This document shows positions 12,520 to 26,680 of a stretch of 64,000 nt of DNA, piece by piece. Under the pieces are notes generated by a model, which was not told where the DNA came from, ran no database searches, and worked only from the letters and a program-made list of their open reading frames with translations. Within the stretch, counting starts at the first letter, position 1; each line of letters begins with the position of its first letter. Location of the stretch: contig VWZP01005658.1 in the NCBI GenBank assembly GCA_013396995.1, positions 1,263,653 through 1,327,652 of the forward strand, written 5' to 3'. The position numbers were made by a program, and so were the translations under genes. The stretch is from Dicaeum eximium (Eukaryota > Chordata > Aves > Passeriformes > Dicaeidae).

Positions 12520-15500
12520 AATCATTACTATTATTATGCCTCCTATTACTCCACCTCAGAGTAGTTTTGGGAAGTAGGCAGGATTTTGTTTCATGCCTTG
12601 CTATTAAATTGGTGTGCTGTCGTGGGATGGAAGAATGCAATCGGGTAACTTCCAAAAAGTGTCTCCTTTTCCTAAGCATACAGATAAGTATCTACTGAAG
12701 AAGCATATATAGTGTATTTGGTATATAGTGCTTTAAGGATTGACATATTTTTGTGAAGATCTGCAATATTATAAGAAATAAGGAAACTGAAAATTCCCAT
12801 ATGTTGCTTTTCTGTTGCAGGTATTTGTTTTTGGATTACAATTTCCTTTCCTCCACTGAAAAAATTCTGGTGACTTATTTTCACTGCCATTGGCTCTCAT
12901 CACTTCTTTTTGGGGGTCATTAGCAGTTACCACTAAGATGCAGAGTGCACATTTTTAGCAGATAGGAGACTGGGAATGTTTTAAGAGATGTAGCTCTCTC
13001 CATGCACAGTAAAATCTGACCTTTTATATTTAAATGGTTAAAGAGGATCTAGAGCCGGAAGATGTCTTCTATGAGGTGTTTGAAATAGCCTGATAGTGAC
13101 TCAGAATTTAAAAAAAAAAAGTTTCTGGAAGACAGAGCTAATCATCCATTAGCATTTGGATGCAATGCTTGTCTTGCATTAATTTCCATGCTTGCCAAAA
13201 TGATTCTGGCAGAGGAAACAGCTGTGAAATGTAGAAATTAAAATATTAGTTTGGAAGTACTAGATATGCCCTGTAGCTACTTGCAAAAGGATTTGCACGA
13301 ATGAAAATGTGAGGTAGCAGTATTATACAGGTGGCAGAATTTCTGTCCCCCCTTTTCTCCTTGTCCCCTCTGCTTTCTGTGCTGAGCACGATGTCACATC
13401 TATGGAAAATCCCTTGGGCCAGCTGGGGTCTGCTGTGCACCCCAGTGAACTCACTGGTGGGGGCAGTACAAGGGAAAAGGACTTAATTCTGTGCCAGCCC
13501 TGTTCAGGAATAGCAAAAGCATCTCTATTCCTTCCCTGTGTTCAGCAGAAATCCAGAACATAGCCCCACACCAGCCACTGTGAAGAAAATTACCTGCAGC
13601 CCTGCACACAGTGGTAACCTCAGAGTATGAAGCAGCTCAGGCCCATCTTCTGTACTACAGATAACTCCAAAGGCTTCATGACAGGTATCCCTCAGTGGTA
13701 TACAGCAGTACCTTCCTTATCTCACCAAAGTCAGATCAGACTACCATCAAAAAATCCGTTTGTGTCAAAGTAGGACCACGGCACTCTACTGATAGTGCAT
13801 CTGCCCAAAATTACAAGATGCAAGGCAGGTTGGGCAAACATCAACTTGAAATGAGGTCTGAGCCTTCCTTCTGTTGTGTGGTCCTTTGCATGATTAGAGA
13901 GAGGCCATTTCCATCACTAGCTGTGAGTGGAGGAAGCCTTTTTCCCATTCTTGCCCTATATTTTCATTGGGATGGCCACAAAAGCCACGTTACTCCTTTC
14001 AATTTCCATGTAAGAATCTCTCCTGTGAGCTGCACAGCTGCTATCTAACATGACATAGGGTTTCCAACCACTCTTCTTGCAGGTCCTAAAAGGTGTGTTT
14101 CCAAAAGCAGACGACTCAGTGTACCTCCTGTGAGTCACTCAAATTCACATAAAAAAGATCCTGACATGACTTTCCCTTGTCTCCCCAGCCCAGCCACAAT
14201 TTTTTTTAGGTAGACCTTGTATGTTGTCAGAAGGATGTGTCATACTGCTCTCCTTCCAGCATTTTTAGCATTTGAAAGTTAGTCCAAATTATTCTTCAGA
14301 AGGTGCTTATCTCAAATGACTTGGTGGATTTATGGTTCTCGATATTTTAGAGACTATCCCTATTTTAATGGCTGCACTGCATTAATGAATCTTCCCAAGT
14401 TATCTCTTCATAATCCACTGCTTCAAAACCAGCTGTGAATATTTTCTTCCCATTAAAGCTTATTCCTTTGGGTTTGATGTAATTAATTGCCACTTATGAG
14501 TTAGAGAAAATATTCCAATAAATATTTATGCCACATGCACCATCTACTCTCTCCAGTGCCCGGTATACTTAATGCTTAACAAATTTCTGCGAACCTCAGC
14601 CTGCAATTCATGTTAGAGGGAGCCTGTGGTTATATAACAGCAGCACAGCCACAGATGTCCACTCTGGAGGTAGCACAAGAATCTCATTTCTTGATAAAGC
14701 AGGTTATGGAGGCACTGAAAATATGCCAGAGTGGAATGATGGAGAGGTTATAGCTGCAATACCACACTTGATCCTCCCAGTGCTTATTTATAGGTTTGTC
14801 AGTAAGGTTAAGCATCTGCTTCTCCTAAGGACAGATAGAAAACCACTGCAGTGAGACTGTCATGGAGGGACAGGACAGAAGATACAAAATCTAGACAGAA
14901 GATTAAAGAGTGTCCCAAGTCTGAAGTTACAGGAAAGAGAAGAAAATCTATTGTCAATCTTTCACACTCTGAAATTCATGAGGCAGCTTTTGACTGCTGT
15001 ATGATACGTGTGGTACTGAAAATGTGGAAATGCAACCCTTTAAGGGCATATTTGAATTCTGTCTTAACATTAGCTCATATGTGAAGATATATTTTTCAGA
15101 GCCAAGTATGTGGAAGAGCAGAAAGTGAAACATATTTCAGAGATTATACAAGTAATCCTTTCAGTGATCTTTTAAGCAAGTGCTCAGTCTGCCTGCACTG
15201 GGCTCCATAAGGCAGAGAGCAATTGGTGAAGAGGAGGGGTTTTATTTTCCTGTGCAAGCCAGAGATGGGCTCTCTGGAAGGTACAATTCCTTACCACAGC
15301 AGCAGGAACACCCACACATGCCTGAGAAAGGACTACAACTCCATGCGACAATTTAGCCTGCCGCTGTTGATTCCTGCACCTTGTCAGGATGTAATTAAGG
15401 TATTGTCAAGCTGAATAGGAAGATGAGACTTAAACCTAAAAATATCTCCAGTAATTATGGTTTAGATCTGGAAAGCAACGGATGGATTTTGATTTCTGAA

Positions 15501-18500
15501 AGAGACAATGCTGTTCCTGAAGATGGTTGAGTAATTATGGAGTGAAAGGTAAAATAAACACCCTTGTAATTCCCTGTCTATGACATAGTGCTGAGGTGTG
15601 CAAGCAATCTCATGAGGGAGGAGAAAGGTTTTAGTACGTAGGTCTCCTGGTTTTAGGCAGAAAAACAGAGCCTTGCTATGCTTGCTAGCAAATGTAAAAT
15701 TTAATTCAAACTCAGTAAAACAAAGCACCTGCTTCAGGTGTGCATGGTCACTATTCAGGAACACACATGGCTTTATTTTAAAACAAGCCAACAAACAAAA
15801 ATCTCCTCCTTTGGGATGCAAGATTGCTCTTCTGAATTTGCCTGTGTAAAAAGCCTTTTTGACTACTAGCAGCCTTGGGAATAATCCTTCTTTTTGAGCT
15901 CCTGTAAGACCACACTGTCACTCTTCAGTGAGGGCATGCTCTCATTCTTTGGACACTCTGAAGAACACATTGGATACAGAGGGCCTGACTAAGGGATAGA
16001 AAATGTCCCTGACACAGTGTCTGCACTATTGTTAGCAAGCTACCTGGAAGTAATCTAGTATTAAAGACTGATGCAAAAAACCCCTGTGTATTTGTACCTA
16101 AACATCCAAAGATACTTAGTGCTGTACCTTTCAAAAGACTTGGGTGAAGAAAAGAATAAAAACCACTCATGATCTACTTTAATTCAAGTGAAAGCTGCTG
16201 TCCTTTGTTTCATCAAAATACACCTTGCCAAAGATTTTTCCTATTCTGCATATGTTATCATTCAGTTTGAATTAATTTGTGGGAACTGTTTCCTGGATAT
16301 TTTTGTTCCATCCCTTGAGTGAGCACTGGCATTTATTTTACAATATGGTGAGATGATTCAAGAAAGACTTGGCTTGAAAAACTAATTTCTTAATTTCATA
16401 GTTACTTTTCTCTCTGAATTGATTTACTGCACATTTGTACAAATGCCAGGGCAGTAAATGAGATGAAGCAGGAGCTGGAGAAGGAGGTGAGACCACAGAA
16501 GCCCTGATTTGACCAGCTCAAATTAGTGCATAATGGCATCCTTAACCTCCTTCTGAAGCTGTTTGAAAGCTTGATGGCTAAACTGCACTGGAAGTGATAA
16601 TGCTGGAATACCTGCTCAGGACAGCACAGCCATGCAGTTGCAAGGAAAGCAGCCAGTTCTGAAAATCCAGCCCCTCTGACAGCAAAATGACATTCTTCAC
16701 TTTCTCAGCTAACACAGACACCACAGAGCATGTGATCCATCATCACATCACCTGCTTGCTTTGGTTTCTCTCTGGTTTCTTCTTCAATCTGGTTTCTCTC
16801 TCACTTGTCACTTCACTAAGGTAAGCATTGCTTCCCTTCTCTGCAAAGCTCAGGTTTGCCTCCTAGGCTGGGTATGTTCTCCTGCACTAAACTTAGGGTT
16901 TAACTAACCCTAAACTGTAATTCTTTCTCCTTCTGTGCTGCAGATGGATTAGGGTTTTTCCATGTGGCATAAGCCCACTCAGTGGCTGCTGCTGCCTCCA
17001 CTGTCCCACTCCCCCAGTCATGCTGTCCTCCACTCTCCTTTGTGCTTCCCCCATCAGCATCAGACCACTTCCCAAAAAGTGCCAATGGCACAGGGGCACA
17101 GAAAAGCAGCCAGCATTTAGACAAGAGGGTGTTTTACCATGACTGAATTTGACTGGAGTTTGGACTTCCCTCCTTGTCCTTTCCCTCTGCTCTGACCAAG
17201 TGTTCCCACTGCTCCCTCGGGCTGGATCTAACCAGACCCAACTGCCTGTGTCTGTACATACAACCTGCATTACTTACATCCCTGTATGGAGCATTCTGGA
17301 GCGAGCATTTTTGTAGTTACCGAGTAGGAGCACTTGCAAATTGAAAAGCTGCTGGACTATTTCAAGAATGTTTCAAAACCTTTAACACTTTATTGAAACT
17401 GTTCTCTCATCCATCTGCCTTCAAATCCAGTTTTTTTACTCAGCTTTAAGGAGATATAAAACAATTTAAAATGAGCCCTTATCACATCCTGACTCTTTAA
17501 AAAGTTTTATCTTGTTATGCTAAAGTAAGAAATGAGCACTATTCCTTAGTGCTCTGTTTTAATTGAAAGGCAGGTATTTTCCACCTTCCATACTGCCATT
17601 TAGGGCTGTAAAGTTTCTGCTTCTCCAAGACGTTTGACAAGAAGTTTGCAGGATTTCTGTCAGTCTGGAAATCCACTGCCCCTCACACAAAGGCACACTG
17701 CTTGGGAAGCAGAGGTTCAACCTTCCTACATCAGTGGTGCTCAAGGACAATTCCTTGTTAGGCTGAGTGGAGTGGGAATGTCTTTTTCCCAGCCTCCCTG
17801 TTGGGACAGGATGGTCATGCAAAGAGTGATGGGGTGTGATGATTTTGTAGGGAGATCATTGGAGCCTGGGTCCATTTTGAGAGAATTTCCTTTTTCAGTG
17901 TAAATATAATTTCTAATAGCTTTTTTGCTGGCCTGGAGCATGAAAAGCCAGAGAATTTCTTGAAAATTCACTTGTAAGCATCTTGAACCAAATGAATGCC
18001 AAATATCTTGCAGGAGTATACCACCATTTTTTTTTCTTCATTTAGTTTTGTATCCTGCTTTTTTCTAAATAATAGTTTAATGACTATATTCATGCAGAAT
18101 TCCTAAAAGAAAATTAAGATACATCTTTAGCAGTGTGGCAATACCACCTTAAACATGGAGATGCTGTTAAAGCATTGTGAAGAAAAGTGTTAAACCTTAG
18201 CAACTGCTAGGATAAAGTCATAACTGATATTTCTGTGTGCAAGATGAAGAGATTGTGCTTTAGGAAAGTCCAATCCTAGAAGAAAACTATAAATCATCTA
18301 ATGAAGCAAGAATTTAGATTTCTTAACTTGTACTAACATAAGCCAACCACAAATATTCAGCACTTGTAATTAATCTAGATCTAGATCTTTGGAGAAAATG
18401 TAGGGACAAAGTATCTATCAGCTTTTTCTTTTCCAATAAGGTCTTCATAAAAGCATGTCCAAAGCAGGAAACATTTGTTATAGGTCCAGAGAAAGAAAGC

Positions 18501-20382
18501 TGGAAATAGCGGAGTAAGCAAAAGTATAATTTTTATGTGAAACTACTTTTACTTTATGAGGTCACTCCATGGGGTAAGAAGAATGTCACATTACAGAAAT
18601 TTTAACTGCATTTATAAATCACTATGTGGAGCTTAGGCATGATTATGTCTTGCAAATCCATGTATTTTATTCTATTAGGTGGATTTTTATTAAGTTCTCA
18701 TTCAGTAGAAACAAAAAAACAAGACATCCATAATTAAACTACCTTCAAAATACTACCTGATTATATTAACAGGAAACTATGTATCCCAATCTCAGTGCTA
18801 AACTGCTGCTAAACAGTACCATTGTTAATTGAAGTTTATTGAAATGTTCAGCAATTAGACAAATATCCTCCAAAGAGAAAAAAAACCACTTATAAAATTG
18901 GTGTAGAGGAAAAAGTTCTTTGAGGTAGTTTAACCTTTTAAAGCAGACAACATAGCAAAATCAGACAATGTTGCCTGAAATAAGGAGGGTAGCAATGACA
19001 TAATCTTTCTATAACAACTTATCTTTGCTTGGTATGTCCAACCTATCAGAGATAAATATAATTTCCTCTAAGATTCTATGGAAAATTAAGCAAAAAGTCA
19101 TAGCTCAACAGGTCAAAAAGCAAGCCAGAATTAATTCTTATATTATTATTTGAGGTAATCATTTCCTCTGAGAAAATGAGCCTTATTTTTAGGCTATTAA
19201 ATACTAAATAGTAAAATTAAGTGACTGTAGTCAATGTTTTGCATTAAAAGTAATCCCTTCCTATATGAAAAAACAAGGATACCAGAGATTATCTGCCTGA
19301 TGAACATGCTCTGGTTAAGAATGTGTTCTCACCTTGTAAGGCTGCTCACCTGCACACTGGGATTAGGTTGTGCTCACTGTGTTTTGTGGAAACTGAGAAA
19401 CCAGCGCTCGGTATGACTGAATTAAACCCAATAAGCCCAGACCCTATTCCTGAATGTCACAGCTGCAATGACAGTGCTGTCACCCCTGCTGCTCTCAGGC
19501 ACTCTGTGAAGCCCCTGTGGGATGGAGATGGAGTTTCCTGGCAGCAGCAGTCCGGGTTCATCAGCTGGAGCTGAAGGTCCCTGTCCTTGAGGGATCCCAG
19601 CAGGCTCCACCAGAGCCCCCAGCTGCTCTTTAGGTTATGAGCAGCACAAGCCATGCTGGAAACCTTTCACCTCAGATAAAGCTGATCTTTTCTAAAGCCC
19701 ATCTTTGCTCACTGAGACCAGGGAATAGCATTTGAATAGGAGTCTGAGGAAAGATCTGCTCTTCTGAGTCCTCCATCCAGTAAAAAACTATTAAAAACAT
19801 AGCCATTTATATCCATCCAGTTTCATGTAGATTAAAAAGCAACATAACTCCTATTTCTTCATGCACATTGTTAAACAAAAGCTGATTTAATCGCATTATA
19901 ACCCACACTAATGAGACTGAAATTTAATTTCAAGTGCAAAATAATTCTGTTTGAGCTCTTCAGCAGCTTCCCCTCATCTAACATGGAAAGAGCTTCTTCT
20001 CTTTAATTGTGTCTCTCTGCCTTCAGGAAGATTGAGCAGCCTTTTAAACATCTGCTTTTTCCAACCTGCCACTTAACAAGTTATGGTTCAGAACAATTTT
20101 CTCTTTGGCTTATTTTTCTCTCTTGTGAGTTGCAGATTATGAACATAAAAAAATACAGAGAGCCACCAAAGGCTGAAAGCCAAATGTGGGGAAAACTCTG
20201 TGGTAGTCTTTATTAACGTGCTCTGTATAGAAATCTGTATTTTTAGTTTGTATGTTTGCTTTTAAAACAAAGCTGGAAATTACAGACTTTTTTAGTTTAA
20301 CATGTACTGTTGTCACCCCCACACCCTATCCAAGTAACTCTCAAGGAACTTTTCCCCAGAGGAGATGGCAGTGAGTACTTAC

Positions 20383-20493
20383 TGAGGCACAATTGCTTTC
20401 CGACTTGTCTTCCAGAAAGCCAATTTGGCATGGTGTCCTCTGATTCTGCAGCCAGTAGTCTGTTGATTCTAGCAGACTGTTACTGCAGAGAAT
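20383..20493 (-). CDS. SPHKAP: SPHKAP coding exon 3 (111 nt, 37 residues)
   Basis: The minus strand shows acceptor TATTTTAACAG and donor GTAAGTACT, a near-perfect match, with phase 0 at both ends. The peptide starts ILCSNSLLESTDYWLQNQR and continues TPCQIGFLEDKSESNCAS. This is the most diagnostic stretch in the window: SNSLLESTDYWLQNQR and PCQIGF are essentially identical to the vertebrate SPHKAP N-terminal block as I remember it. Two small differences from the human protein, from memory, are Ile for Val at the first codon and an extra Ser in SESNCAS (human ...SENCAS). The acceptor region has a poor pyrimidine tract, made mostly of a repeated TTTTTAACTA unit, but contains TTTTAAC strings that could serve as branch points. 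Its neighbours are exon 2 at 26681 (upstream) and exon 4 at 1472 (downstream). Confidence 0.96.
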
Positions 20494-22464
20494 CTGTTAA
20501 AATAGTTAAAAATAGTTAAAATAATTACAAATTTTTCTGAGCCCTATTGTGCTTTGGGGGCCTGAACCCTATTGCTGTAACTCAAAGGAAATTTTGTTGA
20601 CAAAATTGGGGGGAGTGGGATGGGGGGAGAAAGATGGACAAGACAGACCTATTTGGTTTGGACCCATTTAGTTACTGCACCTTTAGTCAAATCACTTATA
20701 TATCCCCTAAAATATGAGCCTATTTACTTCTAGAACTGAGAGTCCTTGGAGACAGACACTTGAAGGAAATGCCCAAACCCAGTATTTTTACTGGAAAATA
20801 TTGCTATGGGTTTTGTTCTGTGTTAAAGTGATAAACAGACGTGTTACGAAAATTAATTATTCAATTATACCAGAGTACACAAACTTGCAGTCTTTATGAA
20901 TGACTATCTCTCTCCACAGTAGATCAGTTTCTATATTAATTCTGCCAGCAGCCTCCTTTCTGGGACTTCCAAGACTCCCAACTCCTTAAACAAGTTTTTC
21001 TGTTTTCTGAGAAGCTGAAGAACTCTGGACCTTCTGTAAGGAGTCCTGAGGTCAGTCAGCACCCTGAGACCAAAAATTTGGGTTTAATCTCTATATTGAC
21101 TCAGCCCTACAGCTTGTGCCACAGCCTCCACTCAAACAAAACCAAAATGGGGCTACAGAGATCTGTAGACTTTGAAGAGGCAAAGCCAGTTTGCAAATCT
21201 GATGCTTAGATTAGACTGAATTCTTTACTTTCTGCCTCTGTACTAATATTCTACCATGAAAAAGAGGGACCATTAGTATCTTTAAAACAGCTAGGGAACA
21301 GCAGGAAAAATATTGCAGCACCATTGGTGCTACTCACAGAACATTTTCTGTGGCCTATCATCTTCCCTAGGCAGCAACATTTAGAAGTATGTTTGTGGAA
21401 AGATGTATATTTTATTTGTACTTCTTGCAATTCTCGTATTACATGGAAATAGCCCGTCCTCTAATTTTTGGACTTTTAATAATGATATTTAAAAATATAA
21501 ATTTGTTCTTTTACCTAGGGAAAGAAAATCTATCTAGAGTACTTTTCTTTACCTGACTGCATGTTTTGTATTGACACACATCTGTCCTGCTTCAAGAACA
21601 CTCGATCTCTAAGCCTAGATCCCTTCCTTAGGAAGAGAAGTGAAAATAACTTGCGAGGCCTTCTCACTTCTCAGGGAGGATGAATGACTGTGGAGAGCTC
21701 ATCTGCCCAGTTGACACAGTTTTCTAATATTTGGGGGCATCCTGAAGTAAGCTTATTACCACCCACAGACTAACACCCACTCTAATTTTTATCTTTCTGG
21801 TAGAAAGTCGGTTACACAGTTAATATTTCACTCCCTGTATTATACTTCTATTGATTTCTAAATAGAAGTCAGCAGGAGAGGGATGAGGAGGTAATGGGGA
21901 CACCCCAGGCCCTGAGCTTGGCCCGCTTCAGTGCCCTTTTTCGGCGCCCTCCATGCAGACTTTCCACCTTTGTGGTTGTTTCTCAGTGCAGCATCCCTGC
22001 TATGGGTTTTCTTCCAAAGAGCTTGAAAATACAAATTTAAGGTTTACAAAATACTCAGAGAAGTACTGTGCCCAATTACTTTCTTCTGAGAATGCCAAAG
22101 GCTCATGAATGCTTCCCATGAACACCAGACTCTTCTTGGGGGCTGATAGCCAATCTTGTTTACTGGTGCAATGACTCTGCACTCAATAAATTTTATAACC
22201 TCCTGTCTCAGTGCAAAAAGATTCCTGCCATCATAACTAACTCCAAGACTAGATAGGGAAAACAATATACTCCATATCCCAAAGAAACAATTTCCTGTTA
22301 GTGTAATAAACTGTTGTGTGGGTTTGGGGTTTTTTTTGAGGAAATCTTGAAGCATTATGAACTGGTTGGTAAAATTTAGAATTAAGCATTCTTTTCCTCA
22401 TTCTGAAAAACTACCATTCTCTGAGGCTTTATGAAGACAAAATAGAATTGAACATATACAAAAC

Positions 22465-22498
<34 letters not shown>

Positions 22499-22510
22499 AA
22501 TATATATATG
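22465..22510. repeat. CA microsatellite followed by TA units
   Basis: About sixteen CA units with one interruption are followed by a short TA run. It lies in SPHKAP intron 2. Confidence 0.97.
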
Positions 22511-25164
22511 ATTTCAGATTTAATTAGATTTTTGACATTCTCATTCTCAAGGGCTGAAGTTCTAATAACCTGTTAAAACATAATTTTACACAGGAAACAG
22601 GTTTTTTAGCTTAAACAGCTTTTGCTCTAACAAGCAATCTTGTTTCATTTCCTTAAACATCACAGTGAATTTTTCTTCAACCTTAATCACTTTAGATCTT
22701 TCTTTCCCAAAACTCAGACAGTTTCTGAGAAACTGTGATAGGCAGAAATTTATCATGCTGAAACAAGCTGCAGATACCCTTGGTGCTGCTAGTCTTTGTC
22801 TCAGAAGGACTTGGTGGGCATCTCAGAACAGCTCCATCATAGCAGATGTGTATTGTACATGAAATGAGCTGGACACTCCACACTTCACTCACTTTGTCTC
22901 CTGTGGGATGTTAAATGACCCTTGGTAGCTTTAACTTTCTTTCAGAGGATGTTTTTATCAGGAAGCAAATACTGGTGAAGACAAATGTTTTCTTCTGGTC
23001 AGGTCATGGTTGCCAAGCTTGAGTCACTCCAGGGTGGTTTATGAGTTCCAAGGCTTTAAATTGCATTTAATTTTTTTTTTGTAGGCAGCTTTTCATAACA
23101 GACTTTGAAGTCAAGGGTAGAAATTACTACATGGCAGTTTTGGACAGCATGTGATTTCTAAGTAACCTCAAGTAGATGAGCACCATTAGTAGGATTACAT
23201 TTTCCCTGGGCCAGATTCTGCTCTCCTGTTTGTTAGTAATTCTGCTCACACACTTGAGGATGTATCCAGAAGTGGGAAGAGGGGTGAATAGGTGTAACAG
23301 TTTTAATACTGGAGGCTGGGGAAAATAATTTACAGCAATTTGGATTTGAAAAAGACGGGTGAGAAAAACAGAACCAGATATACTTGAGTCCACAAGCAGA
23401 AGTTGGCAGAGGTCAGCTGGTCAGATCTAAGGAGCAGAGGTTGGCTCAAAGTCATTTGGAAAGGCTCCATAAGCTACTCTGAAAAGACAGCACCGTGGGA
23501 ATGGGGAATGCAGGAACGTGTGCCAGAGGTGTCCTTGCACATGGGCTGGTTTTACACAGGTCCGAGTGGTGCTCAGGAGATGGAGGTGACATTTGAGTCA
23601 GTGGTGGCAGGAGTGAGGGGTAAACCTTGCATCAGTTTAAACTCCATCTCATGAAATACAAGTTCTTGCATTAAGACCATTAGAGACATGATATTGCTCA
23701 GAGCTTTCCCATTAGTACATCTGTGGAGGAAGGATAATCTGGGCCACCCTGCAATGTGATAACAGGTAGAGTTACACACACCTGCTGTGCAAAAATGTAT
23801 CTCTAGAAGCCTCTCTATGTGAACTTTTGGGCATATTTCTTTGGTAACAGACAATATTATTGCGATCAAAGACACACATACAGTAAGAATAAATGGAATA
23901 TTTCTTACAGCCTCGTGCTATTGTAAGGCAGTTCTCTCTGTTAAATAGGTTCATGTGTTTAGACAAAGTGGGAGTTTGCACATGCATGAAAACTTGATGG
24001 GATATTCATGCTTTCACAGGAACGTGAAGTCCTTACGGAAGTCCTTATAGTCACACAATATATGACTGCAGTGATCAAAAGTGTATAGGCTTGAAGGAGT
24101 TGACCTAAATTAACAGAGCTGGTTAAATAATCAAAAGCAGTGTGAGAACTGGTATTCTCTGTATCTCTACCAGCATATTACCACTGCCATTCTTGCATTT
24201 AAGCATTTTTTCAAAATATACTCAGGTGGTCTGTACCAAATGACAAGAAAACTAACCCTCTTCTCCTTCAGCTGCCAGTCTGCAGTCCTGCACTTTAGGG
24301 CAAACAGTATCACTTGCCAAAATTTCATCCTCCTGTCTTGTATTTCTCTTCATTCTTATTTAATTAAGACAAGTGCAGGGGCAATCCTACTGACACATTG
24401 TTAGGATTTTTGCTATCAGCTGAAAACTGAAAGCAGATTTTGATTCATTGACCGTACTCATATGACAGCTGCACACACTGTACTGCTGTGTATCTGGTTT
24501 GGAGCAGGATCATCACACCCAGAAAATAATTCAGGATGAATCTGCATCATGCTCTAAATGTGAAATCAGCAGTAATTCATGGTTCTAAAAAAAAGTTTTC
24601 CACTCTCATGTAGAGACTCAGCCATCAGCATTACTCAGTGTGTTGTGAATCAATGAACTAAATCAGCCTCTAGCAGAGTGTGGATTAGAAAAGTCACTCT
24701 TTCCCAGAGGAAAATACTGCATATGAGTTTAGTGTAACAGCTTCCTGCTCCTTGATTTAGCTCACAAGACATTAAAATACAGTAAATATCTATAACTGAG
24801 ACAGCATTAAAAAGGCTCTGCTCCACAAATGAAACATCTGTGTCTTCGTGACTGAACATCTTAATTGCTTTGGTTAATTACTACTCATCAAAAAAAGATA
24901 CGAAAGAGGGACATACAGAATAAAACTAGGTATCAAGGGGCACATCTTCTGCATTCATTTAGGTTGGTCTGTGTAGTAAGAGGCTCCATCTCATATGGTT
25001 CCTGACAGGAGCCATTCATGCCAAATGTAACTACTCAAACCTGCAAGTCAACTGTTTAAACTGTTCCCTTGCAGCAGGAGCCCAGAGCATTTCACTCCAC
25101 AGCCAATTACACATCTAACTTCAAAATCACTTAACACAGGCTAGAAGAGAATTCTTCATCCTTT

Positions 25165-25194
25165 TACACACACATACACACACACACACACACA
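25165..25194. repeat. CA microsatellite
   Basis: About fourteen CA units with one TA interruption, in SPHKAP intron 2. Confidence 0.97.
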
Positions 25195-26680
25195 AAAGGT
25201 AAACCTTCTCTGACAATGGTGTAAAGAAGCCAGAAACATCCTGCTGTTTGTCAGAAGTATTGTCAGAAGTGAGGAACTTTTTAGTGTGCTGACAATCATA
25301 AAATTGACTTGTTTAGCAATGAACAGCTCAAATGTATGGGATTGGACAGGTGAAGCAGCTCTCAACCATGTGATACAGGCTACCCTTTAAAAGAGAGTGA
25401 TACTTATGAACGTGACCTTTTTGTAAAGGCAGTGGTGGCAATTTTAGTGCTGTGCCACTGTCCTTCACTCTTTTACATAAAGTAGACAACTGAGATTAAA
25501 TGAAAATTTAAGATGTTTTCCCACACAGTAGATTTTCTGTCTTTATGAGGATTCCAATTACAGTCAGCAGCGTTTTTAAAAACCAAGTGTTATTTTGCAA
25601 ATGAACCCTTTGATCAAATGAAATATTGACACTTTATCTTTTAGCCATGTTTGGGTGAGGAAGAAAAGCCCAGTCCCAGCACACACATCTGGGTCATAGA
25701 GTTCTCTTTTTATATCAATGATATTGTATCTAACAAAATTTCTGTGCATTGTTTTCAGTATAAGGAAAAAAAAATCTTCAGCATTTACATGTTTTATCCT
25801 TCACTCTTATAGAAAACAAATAAACAAAAACTCCAAACCCAAAAGGAAAGCATTATTTGAAGTCAGAATTATGAGAAGACTGAATGAACTTGAAAGTTTA
25901 AAACGAATGCTGTCTTTTCAGCTCTAGAATGATGCCTGTGGGAGACAGTAGAGCTCTGAGGTTTATTGCAAAGTGAGACGTGAAAGACAGCCTGTCCTCC
26001 TCAATAGTCTCTGGTAGTGCCCCCTTCCCTCAGACTGTAGTGCCATAACAAGCTCCTAGGAAGGAGGAATAAAAAGTCTTCACCTTCGTATTATCAGTTA
26101 TACTGAAATTAGCTACATGCATAAAATGACATTTGACCCCTCCTAATGACATACATACACACACAGGTGTCACTTTTTCCCCCCCACATTCTCCAAATTA
26201 AATTATTACATATAAACTTGGTTTTAGGAAACAATAACAGCAGTCTATACCACCTCTTGTTGTAGAAACCATTCCAATCAAAGTTTTTTTCATGAAGGAC
26301 CCTTCATTGCATTGACCTGAGAGAAGCAAAGCTCTGTCTTGGTCCCAGAAACTTGTCATTTATTGAAGAGCAGTCCTGAAGGTATTCATGCTATGTACTG
26401 CTTTTATTTCATATAATGAAATGTCAGATAATGAGGTAAATTAGAAATGTTCAATGGGAGTTTACCTCCCATATATGTATAATGTATTTTGGGACCAGAC
26501 TAGTATAGACCAGGCAGAACAAAACTTGCAAGATACCATAACAGCACCACTAAGTTATTTTTCTGTATCAAACCTTTTCTGAGTACCACTTAAATTTTGT
26601 ATTCCTCACTAAAGCTGAAAGCTCAAAAGCAAAGCTATATATATACTAGACTTTGAATATAACATAAACTTAAAAGTTAC

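Larger units (their letters stand above)
1473..20382 (-). other. SPHKAP: SPHKAP intron 3 (18.9 kb)
   Basis: This is a long intron between exons 3 and 4 with GT (minus-strand GTAAGT, 20377-20382) and AG borders. It is mostly unique, AT-rich sequence. Visible simple repeats are a TG/TA tract (6694-6738) and a T14 run (12506-12519). There is no recognisable transposon. It contains the longest open frame of the window on the plus strand (11727-12446), which looks non-genic in composition. No RNA gene was recognised. Confidence 0.85.
20494..26680 (-). other. SPHKAP: SPHKAP intron 2 (6.2 kb)
   Basis: This intron lies between exons 2 and 3, with donor GTAACT and acceptor AACAG. It contains two CA microsatellites (22465-22510 and 25165-25194) and a short stretch near 23208 resembling an ancient amniote repeat end. 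I see no other exon. Confidence 0.85.
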
